A stretch of 64,000 nucleotides of DNA from Dryocosmus kuriphilus (lineage: Eukaryota > Arthropoda > Insecta > Hymenoptera > Cynipidae): NCBI GenBank assembly GCA_038277395.1, contig CM076190.1, positions 187,676,001 to 187,740,000 on the forward strand, written 5' to 3'. Shown here piece after piece: positions 1 to 11,423 of this stretch; position 1 is the first letter of the stretch, and each line of letters starts with the position of its first letter. The notes under the pieces are model-generated. The model saw only the letters and a program-made list of their open reading frames with translations, was not told the DNA's origin and ran no database searches. The translations under genes were made by a program, and so were the position numbers.

Positions 1-255
1 GAATGTGGAGAATGCGAGACCTTAAGACGCTCCAGAGGTCCTACAAAAAACCTCGCAGCGTAAATACTTTCACAATCTCTTTTCTTGGTGCTAATAAATT
101 TAACTTAAACCACAAAATGCAATTTTGGAAAAAAGTTTTAAAAGAAATTTACTTATTTCAAAAGTGCCCAGTATTTTGAGAAGTACCCATTGTATATCTC
201 CCATCATTAGGACACATCGCTATACCTACTATAGCCATACACTCTTCCTACGCTT
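1..255. other. Unassigned AT-rich DNA left of the PLE inverted repeat
   Basis: No open reading frame or repeat is recognisable here. The inverted repeat that dominates the next 6.7 kb begins near 256. Confidence 0.4.
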
Positions 256-344
256 TTTTTTAACTCCTTTCGTGACTCTGAATTACGTATAATCGGTGGT
301 TTCTATACAGAGTACAAGTATATTAGTTGGCTGACAATAATATA

Positions 345-1673
345 CGAGGGCCTACCCAAAAGAAACCGAACTACTTTTGTACAAAGTTATTATTTTGATT
401 TTTCTACAAAAAACATTTAATCTCCTTCAAAGTACTCTCCATTGGAGACAATACACTTATCTAATCTTTTATTCCATTGCTCGAAACATTTTTTAAATTC
501 CTCTTTTGTGATGCTTGACAGCGCCTCCGTCGTTTTTTCCTTCACTTCAGCCACGTCCGCAAAACGCTTTCCTTTCATGTCCCTTTTCATTCGGGGGAAT
601 AAAAAAAAGTCACAGGGGGCTAAATCGGGTGAATAGGGTGGGTGAGGAACAGTGGCCATGCTATTTTTGGTCAAAAATCGGCGCACAGAAAGAGCTGTGT
701 GAGCAGGGGAGTTGTCGTGGTGGAAAAACCAGTCCCCCGACTGCCACAAATCAGGCCTTTTCCGTCGTAAACTGTTGCGCAATCTTTTCAAGACTTCCAG
801 GTAAAATGCCTGATTAACTGTCTGACCCGGTGGAACAAATTCTGAATGGACGACTCCTCTCACATCGAAAAAACAAATGAGCATCGTCTTAATGTTTGAC
901 CTCACCTGACGAGCTTTTTTAGGGCGAGGCGAATTTTAAGTCTTCCATTGACCTGACTGTTGCTTAGTTTCAGGATCGTATCCATAACACCACGATTCGT
1001 CACCTGTTATGACCTTGGAAAAAAAAAAAAAGTTTGGATCATTTTGGAATTCCTCCTTCAAAACAGAGCATGCTTGCACGCGGCCTTGTTTTTGCTCTGC
1101 AGTCAGCAGTCGAGGAACAAATTTTGCAGCCACCCTTCTCATCCCCAAATCTTCACTTAGAATTCTCTGTACTGAACTCCAACTCACGCCAGATTTCTCC
1201 ACAACTTCTTCGATGGTCCTTCGTCGATCTTCCAGGATGATTTCACGAATTTTTTCAACATTTTCTTCAGTTCGGGCCGTTGAAGGACGTCCAGAGCGAG
1301 GTTGGTCGTCAATTGACATTTCCCCACTTTTAAAACGAGAAAACCACTCGAACACTTGAGTTTTTCCCATAGCATCATCCTTGTAGGCCGTTTTTAACAT
1401 TTGAAGAGTTTCTGTGCCCGTTTTCCCGAGCAGGAAGCAAAACCTCACTTTGGCACGCTGATCACGAAAATCAACCATCACAAAAAACGACGAGCGCGCA
1501 AAGCAACAGTCACAAAAAAAATTACGCACACCAAATGCAACCCTACACAGTGATAGCAGTTGGCATACTAACTGGTGAAAAGTGCCTCTACACGCACCTA
1601 CTGGCAAAAACCCGGTACTACAACAACTCTGCTCCCCACAACATCAGTTCGGTTTCTTTTGGGTAGGCCCTCG
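345..1673 (-). mobile_element. Mariner element, nearly intact
   Basis: Terminal inverted repeats start CGAGGGCCTACCCAAAAGAA at 345 and end with the complement at 1673, flanked by TA on both sides (343-344, 1674-1675), the target duplication expected of Tc1/mariner elements. The length of 1.33 kb is normal for a mariner. It sits in the left arm of the PLE inverted repeat; the matching site in the right arm (near 6925) is empty, which confirms the boundaries. Confidence 0.95.
417..1478 (-). pseudogene. Mariner transposase with one premature stop
   Basis: Encodes a DDE/D transposase that cuts the element out and inserts it at TA sites. The reading frame runs from the ATG at 1476-1478 (protein MVDFRDQRAK...) to the stop at 417, about 353 codons, full length for mariner. 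The only lesion seen is an in-frame TAA at 936-938, between the WKT and NSPRPKKARQ segments. An N-terminal helix-turn-helix region includes ARSGRPST-like sequence (here PRSGRPSTA), followed by the WVPRLL-like motif (here FVPRLLT). Catalytic residues are present: TGDESW, HHDNSPAH and SPDLAPCD, with 34 residues between the second and third aspartates (DD34D). I chose this ATG because longer upstream sequence has no mariner similarity. One stop and no frameshift indicate recent decay. Confidence 0.9.
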
Positions 1674-1675
1674 TA

Positions 1676-2675
1676 GTTTATATAACGAGCGAAATGTCAT
1701 CTTACCAAAGAGGAAGCGTTTTTAGACTTCTCTTCATTTTAAGAAATATGGATACTATTTTAACACACAAACAATAGTGCTCGATTTCATGTTACCATAA
1801 ATTTTAACCTACAAAAAATTTTTATTTTGTAAGATATTGAGTAAATTAACATTATAATTTAATTTCAAAAAGATGGTGCTGGATAGTACTTACGAAGATG
1901 TCATTGTTAAGTTAAAATAATACATTTAATGCTAAAAAAAACATAAATAAAAGAGTATAAAAAGTGAGCGAGCCATTTTAGAGGCGTGGTGGAAAAGCCA
2001 TGACTAAAATTTTAGGTTAGAAATTTAAATACATATATATTTTAATCCAGGAAGAATTTGAAGTAGAAAAGGAAAAAAGAATTTTGGAATAAAAATATTT
2101 TATGGTAAATGAATTTGTGCAATTAAATTATTATAAATAGTACTCAAACCTTCGATGTCAGATGTAAAATTAACAGAATTTGTATCATTTTGTATGTAAA
2201 TCATTTCGAGAATTAGTCTCTTGTTTAGGTTAGGTCCTATTTCCAGAATTTGAATATTTTTAAAATTAAAATCGAAATTGCGTGCAAAATCATGAGCGTG
2301 TTTAGCGATAGCAGTATTCGTTTTATCATTTTCGATAGATCTTTCGTGTTCACGGTTTCTAGTACGTATATTTCTACTGGTTTGGCCGATATGCGTTTTA
2401 CTACAGTTTTTACATTTTTTGTTGTAAACACAATTGCATTTATTTTCCTTTTTAATTTTATCTTCAGTACTTTTAAAACAAGTTTTTTAAAAATTATTTT
2501 CAATAGAGAAGATTAGTTGTATGTTACTGTTGCTAAAAATTCTAAAAAGGCATTCGTCGAGGTTTTGAATATATGGTAGTACAATTATTCTTTTTCCTTC
2601 AGAAACATCATTTGGTTTTACTAAAGTTTGTGTATTTTTAATTAGTTTATAGCGCTTGTCGATCTTTTTACAGTC
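1676..2675 (-). other. 3' part of the left PLE copy
   Basis: Minus-strand PLE sequence: the 3' untranslated region (about 1676-2100) and the GIY-YIG end of the coding region (about 2110-2675). It mirrors about 5930-6930 in the right arm. Confidence 0.75.
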
Positions 2676-4430
2676 TCATCAGAGAAGGTATTAGATTTAT
2701 GTAAAATTTGACTTTCGCGGATTTCATGAAGTCTCCACGTTTTGAGACCCCCTGAGTCAGAAAAAAAAAACGGTTTTTACGACCGTGTCTGTCTGTCTGT
2801 GTCGTCGTTGTCGTCGTCGTCTGTGACCGCGATAACTTTCGAAGGACTAATCGGATTGGAATGCGCTTTGGTGCACTTCTTTAAGGGATAAAAAGAAAGG
2901 GCGAATTCGTTAACCAGCGGTTTTTGACCAACGGTTATGGTTTTATCCATCAAAAACTGTTTTCACAAAATCAAAAAATCCATTTTCCGGCTAAACTATG
3001 AGAGATAAAAAAAATGTAAGAAAGTAAAATTGTTTTTCTGAAAAATATCTACCAATTTTGTTTCAACCGTTTTTTGATAAAATGAACAGCTTTTGTTTTA
3101 ATCAAGAAAACGCTATTAAAATTAAAAAACTCTGGTTTCCCGCCAAAATATTCAAGATACAAAAAATTGGTAAAGAACAAAGTTGTTTAATTCAAAAATA
3201 TCTACAAATTTTATTTTAACCATTTTTTGGTAAAATGCACGGTTTTTGTTTTAATCGATAAAACGTTATTAAAAATCAAGATTTTCAAATTTCCCGCCAA
3301 ACTATGCAATATACGGAAAAATGATAATAAACAAAGTTGTTCACCTTAAAAAGATCTATAAATTTGCTCTCAATCATTTTTTTGATCAGACGCGTAGTTT
3401 TTGAGTTATTCGTGAAATATATTATGAAGTATAAAGAAAACCACTTTTCAGCAAAACTTTGCAAGATATGAGAAAATATTAATAAGCAAAATTGTTCACC
3501 TTGGAAAGAGCTACACAATTTATTTATAAGACTCATCGTTTTACTTTTAAGAGTCGAAATCCTGTATTGAGAAAATTTGGAAAATCACAAAAAGCTTTAC
3601 CAATCTACAATGTGTTTTAAAAAAATGTAATTATCGAGCGCGAAGCGCGAGTGTCATGACGAGAATGTATTCCTTAAGGGCGATAGTGCCTTAAGTAAAA
3701 TAGTTCCTTTTGGAATTTTTAATGTAAAGGTTTATAGGATCCATAAACACCGAGCGCGTAGCGCGAGGTGAATAATTTATCGAGCGCGAAGCGCGAGTGC
3801 CAACAGACGCGCGCCACAGGCGCGCTCACACTTCGCGCGAAGCGCCCGATGAGAATGTGCCCGCGAAGCGGGCAGATTTTTTTTAAATCTAATCGATAAC
3901 CATTTTTAAGTAAAGTTGTTTTAATAAGATTCAAATTGTCTTTATGGTATCTAGCATCAGATAATTTTATAGCTCTATCGATGAGGCCATAAATTACGCT
4001 AATTTTATGGTAAATCGGATGGCAATAACTATAGTTTAGAAATCTGCCGGACCATGTTGGTTTGCGATACCAGTTAGTGATGACTTTGTTATTTTCTATC
4101 GTTAATCATAAATCTAGAAAGCTAATTTTATTGTTAATTGCCATTTCCATAGTAAATTTGACTCTGTCATTAACAGAGTTAAATTTATCAAGAATTTCGT
4201 GAACTTTATTTCTAAGAAGACAAATTAATGTCTTTTTCCTACGCTTTTTTTTGTAGAGAATTTGCTAAAGATTTAGATATACACTGCAGTGGTGAGCCTG
4301 GGAAGGAAGTAATTGGTCTTAGAGGAAAATTTGGTTTATGTAGCTTAGGTAAGCCACAAAATTTCGGAGCAGTGCCATTTGGACATTTCAAATAGTTATA
4401 AGTGTTGATATTATACTATATAAGATTCTG
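2110..4430 (-). pseudogene. Penelope-like element polyprotein, left copy (decayed, interrupted)
   Basis: Remains of a reverse transcriptase plus GIY-YIG endonuclease, read from about 4430 leftwards. The palm-domain motif GLPKLHKPN is recognisable in altered form near 4330-4350. Sequence corresponding to about 5150-5560 of the right copy, including the catalytic YIDD, is deleted at about 4240-4250. A 1.2-kb GC-island repeat (2676-3890) splits what remains. The endonuclease domain follows at 2510-2110, where the YIG motif reads HIG (KTHIGQTSRN). Several frameshifts separate these parts, so no product is expected. PLEs prime reverse transcription at a nick made by the GIY-YIG domain. Confidence 0.8.
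2676..3890 (-). repeat. GC-island dispersed repeat, copy 1 (inverted)
   Basis: Related to copies at 18540-19770, 41032-42262 and 42412-43245. In its own direction (minus) it starts AAAATCTGCCCGC, then has a GC-rich cluster of near-palindromic CGAGCGCGAAGCGCGAGTG units (3636-3870), then about four degenerate units of about 155 bp, a stretch with GTCGTCGTT and CTGTCTGT simple repeats, and a terminal hairpin of the type TTCTC..GATGAGA. No coding capacity is seen. It lies inside the left PLE copy; the matching place in the right arm (near 5910) lacks it, so it moved in as a unit. The class is unknown: ends with a hairpin recall Helitrons, but I see no 3' CTRR end. Confidence 0.8.
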
Positions 4431-4489
4431 ATAAATATGTTAACAAACTAATTAAATCATCAATGCAAAAAATTGAAAATTTAAGATGT

Positions 4490-6492
4490 TAACAAAACCC
4501 AAAATTAATTACCGACACTGATAATTGGGTGTTTAATATGACTAAAGAAAATATACCTAAAGATGTAAAAGAAATAGTTGGTCTAGGAGGAAATTTTGGG
4601 TTACCATATAACAAACGTAATTTTTCAATGGCCAAAATAATTTGCAATATTGAATATAACATCAAAAATATTGAACCAAATTTACGACACACCATTAGAA
4701 ATAAAGTAACTTATTGGATTCAAAATTGGATCTACAGTAATAACTTTACTATAAATTCATCTATAGAAAATAAACTTAAAAAACAACAGAAAAATTTATT
4801 AACACTAATAATAATATTATAATAACATCAGCTGGCAAAAGTAACAAATATCATTATGAATAAAGTAGAATACAGTGATAAAGCTTTGAACTTACTTAAT
4901 GACAATTTAACTTACAAAATTCTAGATACAGATTCGACATCTAGATTTCAAGCTAATTTAAACAAACTGTTAAATTTCTTTAAAATTAATAAAATCATAA
5001 ATATCAACACTTCTAACTATTTGAAATGTAAAAATGGCACTGCTCCCAAATTTTATGGCTTACCTAAGCTACATAAACCAAACTGTCCTCTAAGGCCAAT
5101 TATTTTCTTCCCAGGCTCACCATTCCAATGTATATCTAAATCTTTAGCAAATTCTCTATAAAAAATCATAGGAAAAACAAATTATCAAATTAAAGGCAGT
5201 TGGGATTTTAAGAATAAGATCGATAAAATCACAATCCCCGATAATTTTACTATTATCTCTTTAGATATTTTTTCAATGTACACGATCAATATTTCTTGGA
5301 ATCTTATTAGAAGTACCATTCGAAAACGCTGAATCGAAATTAAGCCTCACTCTTTTCTTTACAGAGAGAATTTCGACACAATTCTTAAATTATGTTTAGA
5401 ATCCTCATATTGACAATTCAATGATAAATTCTATCTACAGATCTTCGGATTACCAATGGGTTCACCCATTTCTGCAGCCGCTGCTAATATTGTTATGGAA
5501 AATATCGAAAGTAAAGTTCTAAAATCTATTAATTTTCCAATAATTTTTTATTTTCGTTACATAGACGACACATTAATTTGTCTTCCTAAAAATAAATTTC
5601 ACGAAGTTCTTGATAAATTTAACTCTGCTGATGACAGAATAAAATTTGCCATTGAAATAGCAATTAAAAATAAAAGTAACTTTCTAGATTTATCATTAAC
5701 AATAGAAAATAACAAAGTCATCACTAACTGGTATCGCAAACCAACATGGTCCGGTAGATTTCTAAACTATAGTTCTTTCCATCCGATTTACCATAAAATT
5801 AGCGTAATTTATGGCCTAGTCGATAGAGCTATAAAATTATCTGATGTTAGATACCACAAAGACAATTTATATCTTATTAAAACAACTTTGCTTTAAACTG
5901 GTTTTTCATTACATTTAAACAAAGAATCGTCAAGCGCTAGAAAGTAATTAAAAATACACAAAATTTAGTAAAAACAAATGATGTTTCTGAAGAAAAAAAA
6001 AAAAAATTGTACTACCATATATTCAAAGCCTCGACGAATGCCTTTTTAGAATTTTTAACAACAGTAACATACAATTAATCTTCTCTATTGAAAATAATCT
6101 GTAAAAAAACTTGTTTTAAAAGTACTAAAGATAAAATTAAAAAGGAAAACAAATGTAACTGTATTTATGAACACAAGTGTAAAAACTGTAGTATAACCTA
6201 TATCGGACAAACCAGTAGAAATATACGTACTAGAAACCGTGAACACGAAAAAACTATCGAAAATGATAAAACGAATACTACTATCACTAAACACGCCCAT
6301 AATTTTGCACACAATTTCGATTTTAATTTTTAAAATTTTCAATTTCTGGAAATAGAACCTAACCTAAACAAGAGACTAATTCTCGAAATGATTTACATAG
6401 AACATGATACAATTTCTGTTAATTTTAGATCTGACATCCAAGGATTGAGTAATATTTATAATAACCTAATTGCACAAATTCATTTACCTTAA
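4490..6492 (+). pseudogene. Penelope-like element polyprotein, right copy (RT plus GIY-YIG)
   Basis: A PLE retroelement protein, largely complete but with stops. One frame runs 4529-5896 with in-frame stops at about 4820, 5159 and two more before 5456. It contains GLPKLHKPNCPLR (about 5057-5095), LPMGSPISAAAANI near 5450 and the catalytic RYIDDTL (YIDD at 5558-5569), followed by the NWYRKPTWSGRFLNY segment typical of PLEs. After one frame change a GIY-YIG endonuclease domain follows from 6088 (CNCIYEHKCKNC, then TYIGQTSRNIRTRNREHE) and the homology runs through an in-frame TAA to a stop at 6490-6492. PLE proteins of this type are usually about 650-850 residues. The multiple stops make it inactive. 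Confidence 0.88.
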
Positions 6493-7002
6493 AATATTTT
6501 TATTACAAAATTCTTTTTTCCTTTTCTACTTCAAAAATTTTTCCCGGGTCAAAATATATATGTATTTAAATTTCTAACCTAAAATTTTAGTCATGGCTTT
6601 TCCACCACGCCTCTAAAATGGCTCGCTCACTTTTTATACTCTTTTATTTATGTTTTTAGCATTAAATGTATTATTTTAACTTAACAATGACATCTTCGTA
6701 AGTACTATCCAGCATCATCTTTTTAAAATTAAATTATAATGTTAAATTACTCAATATCTTAAAAATACAAATTTTTTGTAGGTTAAAATTTATGGTAACA
6801 TGAAATCGAGCACTTTTGTTTGTGTGTTAAAATAGTATCCATATTTCTTAAAATGAAGAGAAATCTAAAAGCGCTTCCTCTTTGATAAGATGATATTTCG
6901 CTCGTTATATAAACTATATTATTGTCAGCCAACTAATATGCTTGTACTCTCTATAGAAGCCACCGAATATACGTAATTACACGTCACGAATAGGAGTTAA
7001 AA

Positions 7003-7871
7003 CTAACTCGAAACATGTCGACGAATGCATAATAAAACATCATAAAAACCCAGAAAGGCCGCAACATTTTTATTTATTTAAATACTGGGAAAAACTGTAT
7101 ATACTTGAGCTATGTTCTACTGAGGGTTTACATCAAATGACCACAAGAAAATTGACCGTGTGCGTTATTCCCGGAAAATGTGAATCCATGTACTTTCCAC
7201 GCGAGCATTTAAATTTGTCGTCAATCTTTTAACATTGGATGTTTCGATGTGAACATTGAAACTGTTAACCACATAAATAGCGGAGCCCCTTCCCTACTTC
7301 TTTCCCATGTTTTGCAGACATTTTCTAAACCATTATTCATGGTGTCAACAGTTACAACATTCACATCGAAGATCCAATGCCAAAAGTATTGACTTCAGAC
7401 ATACTTTGGCTAAACTTCGACTATGCTTCTCAGATATATATTAGCAATACTTTTGATAGACTTGAACCATATACATCTTTACATTTTAGCTATATTTGAG
7501 CTACAAGTTCACTCTACTTCATTCAAATATACATGAAGTATGAAATAGTCTCATCCGCCATACTTTTGCTATAATATCTGAGAGACTTGTCCCATACGAT
7601 TTCCTAGATGTTTTCCTAGATCAATCCTATACCAAAATTTTTTTACGCGGATTTATCTGCTTTACCGTGTTCTTGTATTTGTCAGATTTCGTGGGGTGAA
7701 CAGTATGCAGATTAAGGAGATTATCTTCCACGTGAAAAAATCGAGGCTATAGGCGAGTGAAATGTATAAATAAGTGTGAATTTAAAATTCGGAAGTAATA
7801 GCTTGTATTTTGTGTTTGTACAGGTGGCCATTATGATACGAGATTATGTGACGTAGCTCATTTACAGGTTT
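7003..7871. other. Non-coding spacer with a short inverted repeat
   Basis: No supported gene. It holds a hairpin-forming inverted repeat (listed separately) and otherwise AT-rich DNA. Confidence 0.4.
7235..7380. repeat. Imperfect hairpin, arms about 40 bp
   Basis: ACATTGGATGTTTCGATGTG near 7235 pairs with CACATCGAAGATCCAATG near 7361, and the pairing continues inwards through AACTGTTAAC against GTCAACAGTT. The loop is about 65 bp. It could be a small MITE; there is no evidence for a miRNA gene. Confidence 0.5.
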
Positions 7872-8365
7872 CCCGAGTCAAAATCTTAATACTCGGCAAG
7901 TCCTCCCTGCATGCTCTGTCACGAAAAATAGAGTTCTGCGCGAGGTTGGAGGGAGCTTTTGACAAATTTACTGTGCTCGTCTAGTACTCTGTAAAACCTC
8001 TGTGACGAAAAATCGAGCATTACACGAGTCTGAGGAGAGGGAGTTCACGTAGTAGATTAAATAGAGCACGAAGGGAGCTTGGAGAGAGCTCGGAACAATA
8101 TTGATTAAAGCCTTAATTATATACAATATATCAATTCCGAAAAATTTTAAAGCTTTCTTCAAAGTAATTAACAAATAAAATAATGGGTTTTCGGCGGGAA
8201 AAAAAAGAAGTTAAACACAATTTTATTCCAACTCCTTATTATTTATTGGCATACTAACATACATGATATCGTCTATCGACATATGAAAACAGACTGATTT
8301 GATAACAAAATGGCTGAATTTTCAATATCTTAAAATTGTTTTCAAATAAAAATTTAAAATACTTA

Positions 8366-9635
8366 CAGTCTGTTCCACAAGAAAGAATACGCGTTTTCTC
8401 GAAAAGTTTTAAAGAAAACTTTATTTTTCTTTTTTTGTATGAAAAAACGCTTTAAGGATTAGGGAGGACTTGCCTTAATAATATGGTTCAATCGGCATTA
8501 TTCTCGATAATGGCCTGGCATCTTCTGGGCATGCTCTCGACTAATTTTTCAGCATATTCTAAAGACAGAGAGCGCCACACCTCTCTAATTCGTCGAGAGA
8601 GCTGCTTGAGGGTGAATCCACGCCTTCCTGCAAGTTTTCTCTTGACGACACTCCACACATTTTCAATCGGATTGGCATCAGGAGATTGTGAAGGCCAGGC
8701 CAAGGTGACGACGCCATTTTCAGCTTTCCAGTTCTTGCAGAGGCGACTGCAATGTTTGGGATCGTTGTCCTCTTGAAGGAGCCAAGCCTCATTCCTGGCT
8801 CCAAACATCTTTTCTGCAGACCTCAGAAGACCAGGCTTGTAGATTTCGACCATTTTTTCCACGTTCAGGTTCTCAGTGAACAGCTTTAAACAGCCAAAAC
8901 CGCGCTGTGAGAAGCATCCCCAAACATGGATCTTTACTGGGTGTTTAACAGTTCGCTGGAGGAACCGTTCATCTTTGCCTGACCAGGCACGTTTTATTGG
9001 AACCCATGCCCAAAAGGATGCTTCTTCGGAAAAAATCACATCACATTTGACCAATCGCGATCATTATTGTCCATAGCCCATGACAGCCGTTTTTGCATGT
9101 GCACTTCTGAGAGCAGGGGTTTCTGCCTCGTGATACGGTACTGCATGTTGGCCTCAGCTAATCTGCGTCTTATGGTGTTTATACTAACGTCTAATCCCTT
9201 CTCCGTTAGCTTAGCCTTGGCTTCGCACAGCCGTTGAGTGGGGTTGCGCTTGAATAGTGCGATGATCCCCTTATCCTCCTTGCTGGACGTTGCTCGCGTT
9301 TCTCCTTTTCCTGGAACATCGTCAACAGCTTTTGTATCCCTATACCGCTCCACCCACTTTTGCACGAAGTACTTAGACTTTTTAAGCACTTTAGCAGCAG
9401 CTGAGTATGAAAGTTTTGGTCCGTGTGCATTGCTGCACAAAAACAGCTTCGAACCGTTTAGCGTATACTGCACTCATTGCGCAAACTTGTTCACTATCCA
9501 ACACTTCGAATGAGACTGAACCAAATCGGCAGTTCCGCTCTTGCCCTTGAAACGTATAGTCAGGCCAAAAAAGAAACGAACAAAAATCCTTAAAACTTTT
9601 CGAGAAAACACGTATTCTCCTTGTCGAACAGACTG
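8366..9635 (-). mobile_element. Tc1 element, copy 1
   Basis: Ends CAGTCTGTTCCACAAGAAAG at 8366 and a slightly altered complement ending at 9635, with TA at 8364-8365 and 9636-9637. It is the same family as the element at 50217-51483. Length 1270 bp. Confidence 0.93.
8488..9477 (-). pseudogene. Tc1 transposase, broken copy
   Basis: Compared with the intact relative at 50376-51362, this copy has two frameshifts. One lies a few codons after the start (ATG at 9475-9477, MSAVYAKRFEAVF). The other is a 5-bp duplication near 9042-9050 at the first catalytic motif. That motif also reads SEEASF instead of SDEASF, so the first catalytic aspartate is lost. The second and third motifs survive (EDNDPKH and SPDANPIENVW). 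The two long open segments are 9036-9473 (DNA-binding helix-turn-helix pair) and 8488-9054 (catalytic core). Not functional. Confidence 0.9.
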
Positions 9636-9751
9636 TAATTGCTAGTTTTATGTTACTACATTTAATACCAAAAAGTAATTGGTGTTTGAAAAAGAATGTT
9701 AAACGCTCCCGTGTAGAAAAAGCCCCACTTTGCCCCACTACAACTAGGATG

Positions 9752-10195
9752 CTAGTCGGGGGCTAATCGGTGTTTTTTGTGTTTAAAAATCCTAATCGGG
9801 GGCTGATCGGGGACAGGTCGGGCTATTTAAGAAGAATTAATTCCGTACGCGCGGCTATTTTCTGTCATAATTTCTAAGTAGGTTCTAGTCGGGAACTGGT
9901 CGGTGGCTATTTGGTGTTTTTTGTTCAAAAATCCTAATCGGGGGCTGGTCGGGGACAAGTCGGACAGTTTAAAAATAATTAATTCCGCGAACGCGTCTAT
10001 TTTCTGTCAAAATTTCTAGGCGGGTTCTAGTCGGGAACTGGTCGGTGGCTAGTTGGTGTTTTTTTGTTCAAAAATCCTAATTGGGGGCTGGTCGGTTACA
10101 AGTCGGGCTATTTAAAAATAATTAATTCCGTACGCGGCTATTTTCTGTCAACATTCCTAGGCGGGTTCTAGTCGGGCACTGATCGGCGACTTCAC
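9752..10195 (+). repeat. Tandem repeat, about 3.3 units of 133-142 bp
   Basis: Units start with CTAGTCGGG at 9752, 9885, 10027 and 10168. Each unit contains several copies of a shorter TCGGGNNCTGGTCGG-like motif, a TTAATTCCG segment and CGCGGCTATTTTCTGTC. It lies inside the 7872-11423 element, beside the Tc1 insertion. Confidence 0.85.
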
Positions 10196-10690
10196 TTAAA
10201 TTTTAGTTCCATTTTTCACTTAAAGAAAGAGTAATTTCGATTTTAAAATTGTAATAATTTCAGAAAATGAAACTGGCTTGTTGTGAGGTTAGATTCTTTT
10301 ATATTTCAGAAAATCCAATATTTTAAGCATATATCCAAGTTTGCATTGAAAATTCGAATTATGGACTGTCAGCTCGAGTGAAATCATTAAAATAAGAAGC
10401 TGAATTTCTTTTATATTGGATTTTATTACACGAGAAATAATTAGGTCATTTTAATAATGTGCAGTAACGTATACAGAAATTTAAAACAGAAGTTTGTTTT
10501 AACATATTATTATTCATAAAAACAAATCATTGAATATATTTTTTTAGTTCAGTGGAGCATGCCAGCGACAAAATATCTTTCTGTACCATTCTGTTTTACA
10601 AATGACATTCTTACCAACTTATTCTTAATTGTAATTACTTGTTGAGCTACAACTATTTTTGATGTTTTAGTTTTCAGTTCCTACATTTGC
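10196..10690. other. AT-rich internal part of the 7872-11423 element
   Basis: No gene or repeat is recognised. Confidence 0.3.
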
Positions 10691-10724
10691 AATTTACTTG
10701 AATCCATCCGGTCAGGGTTCAAGG

Positions 10725-10880
10725 GGCTTGCAGGGGAGAAGTACCAGGAAGCTCCGCTAGATGGCAAATAGGCTGGGCTCCCGCAAACAAGGAGAAACGC
10801 CGGGTCTATAAAGGCGGCACGTTTCCCTGAATAGGCACTTCCTTCGAGCTTCGGTTCAGGGAGTGTTACTCCTTTTCATT
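10725..10880 (+). promoter_or_regulatory. Possible promoter with TATA box
   Basis: A locally GC-richer block contains GGTCTATAAAGGCGGC (TATA-like at about 10804), about 35 bp before CTTCCTTCGAGCTTCGG. No supported coding region follows; a 63-codon open frame at 10879-11070 is not convincing. It could be an internal promoter or LTR remnant. Confidence 0.25.
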
Positions 10881-11423
10881 GTTTGGTGAAAGGGCTGGAT
10901 ATGTATGTTATAAAAATTATCATTTAGCTTTGAGCAGTAAATACATGCGTTCAAAAAATGTCGTACAGCACTTTTTTTTATTTAATTTATTTCAATTAAG
11001 GAAAAAATTGCGTTTGTCGAATAAACCGAGGTTTTGGAGAGCATGGGGAGAGGATTTAGAGAGCATTTAAAGAGTATGGTAGGAGGATTTTGAGAGCACG
11101 AGGCGAGGATTTAAAGAGCATGAGGCTAGGATTTAGCGAGGATGGAGGGAGCACATACAGAGGTTGAGAAGAGCACTAGGAGAGGTTGACGCGAAAGTAT
11201 CAATATATTACCAAGTGCTCCTTAAAAGCTCGCAACTTGCGAATTCGGTCATAAGTAGGCTTTCGAGAGCATTAACGAGGTTTTAGGGAGCACTTCTAAT
11301 ACATTAAATATATTTTTGAAACCTCGCTATGTACTCGCTCAATGCTTCTAAAGTCATCGGCAAGTGCTCGTTTTGGCAGAGCATTAGAAGAGTATGAAGG
11401 AAGCTTTAGGATTTTGACTCGGG

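Larger units (their letters stand above)
256..7002. repeat. Large inverted repeat made of two head-to-head Penelope-like elements
   Basis: The left arm (about 256-344 plus 1676-4390) is the reverse complement of the right arm (about 4990-7002). Matching landmarks are the ends near 256/7002, the sequence beside the mariner (AGTTGGCTGACAATA at 326-340 against its complement near 6930), and the GIY-YIG region (about 2110-2510 against 6088-6492). The left arm carries a mariner (345-1673) and a GC-island repeat (2676-3890), and lacks about 400 bp around the reverse transcriptase catalytic motif. The right arm has neither insertion. PLEs are known for inverted and tandem arrangements, so this is probably one insertion complex, later invaded in one arm. 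An assembly artefact is unlikely because the arms have diverged and carry private insertions. Confidence 0.85.
7872..11423. mobile_element. Non-autonomous DNA element with CCCGAGTCAAAAT ends and subterminal repeats
   Basis: The left end reads CCCGAGTCAAAATCTTAAT at 7872 and the right end is the inverse, ATTTTGACTCGGG, ending at 11423. Next to both ends are GAGCAC/GAGCAT-type repeats mixed with GGAGAG and GAGGTT (about 7905-8090 and 11035-11410), in opposite orientation. Inside are a Tc1 element (8366-9635) and a 133-142-bp tandem repeat. No transposase of its own is visible. The target duplication is uncertain: TTT adjoins both ends. The superfamily cannot be named from these ends. Confidence 0.6.

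Noticed and set aside
2676..3890. Helitron
   Set aside because: A terminal hairpin is present, but I cannot find the CTRR end or an AT insertion site, so I left the class open.
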